Assembly (NCBI GenBank): GCA_018105865.1
Contig: CM030870.1
Location: forward strand, 3,818,001 to 3,882,000
From: Metaphire vulgaris
Lineage: Eukaryota > Annelida > Clitellata > Crassiclitellata > Megascolecidae
Length of the DNA stretch: 64,000 bases
Direction of reading: 5' to 3'
Shown here piece after piece: positions 63,400 through 64,000 of the stretch; position 1 is the stretch's first letter, and each line of letters begins with the position of its first letter. A program made the position numbers and the translations under genes. The notes under the pieces were generated by a model, which worked only from the letters and a program-made list of their open reading frames with translations, did no database searches and was not told the DNA's origin.

Positions 63400-64000
63400 A
63401 TTTGATATATTCAATTTCCACAGTTACACTATATTTACTGGGGAGGTAACTGTCGTTTTAAAATGCAGGCACGCCATGTGAGTCTCCCTAAGAATTTTAA
63501 GATTGTGTATTTCTCTACCTTCTCTAATTAGCAATAGTGACGTCTGCGTCACATTTTATTTGCAACTTAAATGCCTGCCTAACGTCTACAACCGATTCCA
63601 AATCTGACTGACCCAATCATCCGTTTTCATCCTCCATTGCAGGGTAGGACAGTATGTTCATGTATGCGAAGCTCACTATCAGATTACAGATAACATTAAA
63701 ACGCTGTCAACCATCTGCAGCAAAGCTCGATCACACGCGTATGACATTATAAAATACGTTAAAATACGTGCGTATGAATAAAAAATAAAATACGCGTATG
63801 ATACGCGTATTTTATAAGTCTGCTCGGTTACTTATAATTTGCTTACTTAGCGAGCAATATCAATTGCGACGTCACGCCACGTCACCGTAACTTCCGGATA
63901 TTGATGTTGAGTAGATATTTATATTATTACTGTGAAAGTAACATTTCGCGTTTTTAAAGGGTAAGTTGAGTCAAATAGCTTTAAAATATAATTAGTGGCA
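63400..64000. other. No gene; ATACGCGTAT-rich stretch
   Basis: 63735-63815 repeats GCGTATGA and ATACGCGTAT palindromic words. Otherwise unassigned. Confidence 0.4.

Noticed and set aside
1..64000. CRISPR arrays, operons or other prokaryotic signals
   Set aside because: No spaced direct repeats of CRISPR type; gene structure is clearly eukaryotic.

Overview
This is eukaryotic DNA: introns with GT-AG and some GC-AG ends, multi-exon receptor genes, many microsatellites, non-LTR retrotransposons and a very high density of short terminal-inverted-repeat elements. Base composition is AT-rich, the word TAGGCCTA is scattered throughout, and the gene content is SRCR, TRIM and multi-CUB proteins. That suggests a marine invertebrate deuterostome such as an echinoderm or a relative. 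This is an inference; no diagnostic marker gene is present. Everything was read by eye, with no alignment or database search.

Layout. (1) 1-3735: a recent tandem duplication of about 1.4 kb. Each copy carries a two-exon SRCR domain, frameshifted in the first copy and intact in the second, separated in part by a roughly 420-bp TAG microsatellite. (2) 5650-9300, same strand: a run of tiny exons (24-51 nt), nearly all phase 1-1 like the SRCR exons, encoding Asn/Thr-rich segments. They look like a modular mucin-like stalk for an SRCR receptor. (3) 9.3-19 kb: mostly repeats, a LINE fragment, and a tentative small minus-strand gene at 12.1-12.45 kb. (4) 19150-22778 (+): a clear two-exon gene for a RING, B-box, B-box, coiled-coil, Kelch protein of 691 residues. 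(5) 23-40 kb: transposon-rich. It holds a 5'-truncated L2-like LINE (30.3-33.0 kb) and a nest of elements at 33.8-37.6 kb that includes a 2.8-kb DNA transposon with a decayed transposase. (6) 40088-61115 (-): a large receptor gene reconstructed exon by exon. It has at least six CUB domains, each split over two exons in phases 1-0-1, then a Thr/Ser stalk, one transmembrane helix and a cytoplasmic tail; its N-terminus lies outside the recognised exons. (7) 61.5-63.4 kb: a hAT-type MITE, a possible broken CUB half exon and a second L2 fragment.

The three real loci (SRCR receptor, TRIM-Kelch and multi-CUB receptor) have architectures used in recognition, adhesion or ubiquitin signalling. Nothing in the sequence shows that they act together. 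The introns of the CUB gene hold many MITEs with perfect or near-perfect 8-bp target duplications. Several otherwise different MITE families share one internal T-rich module.
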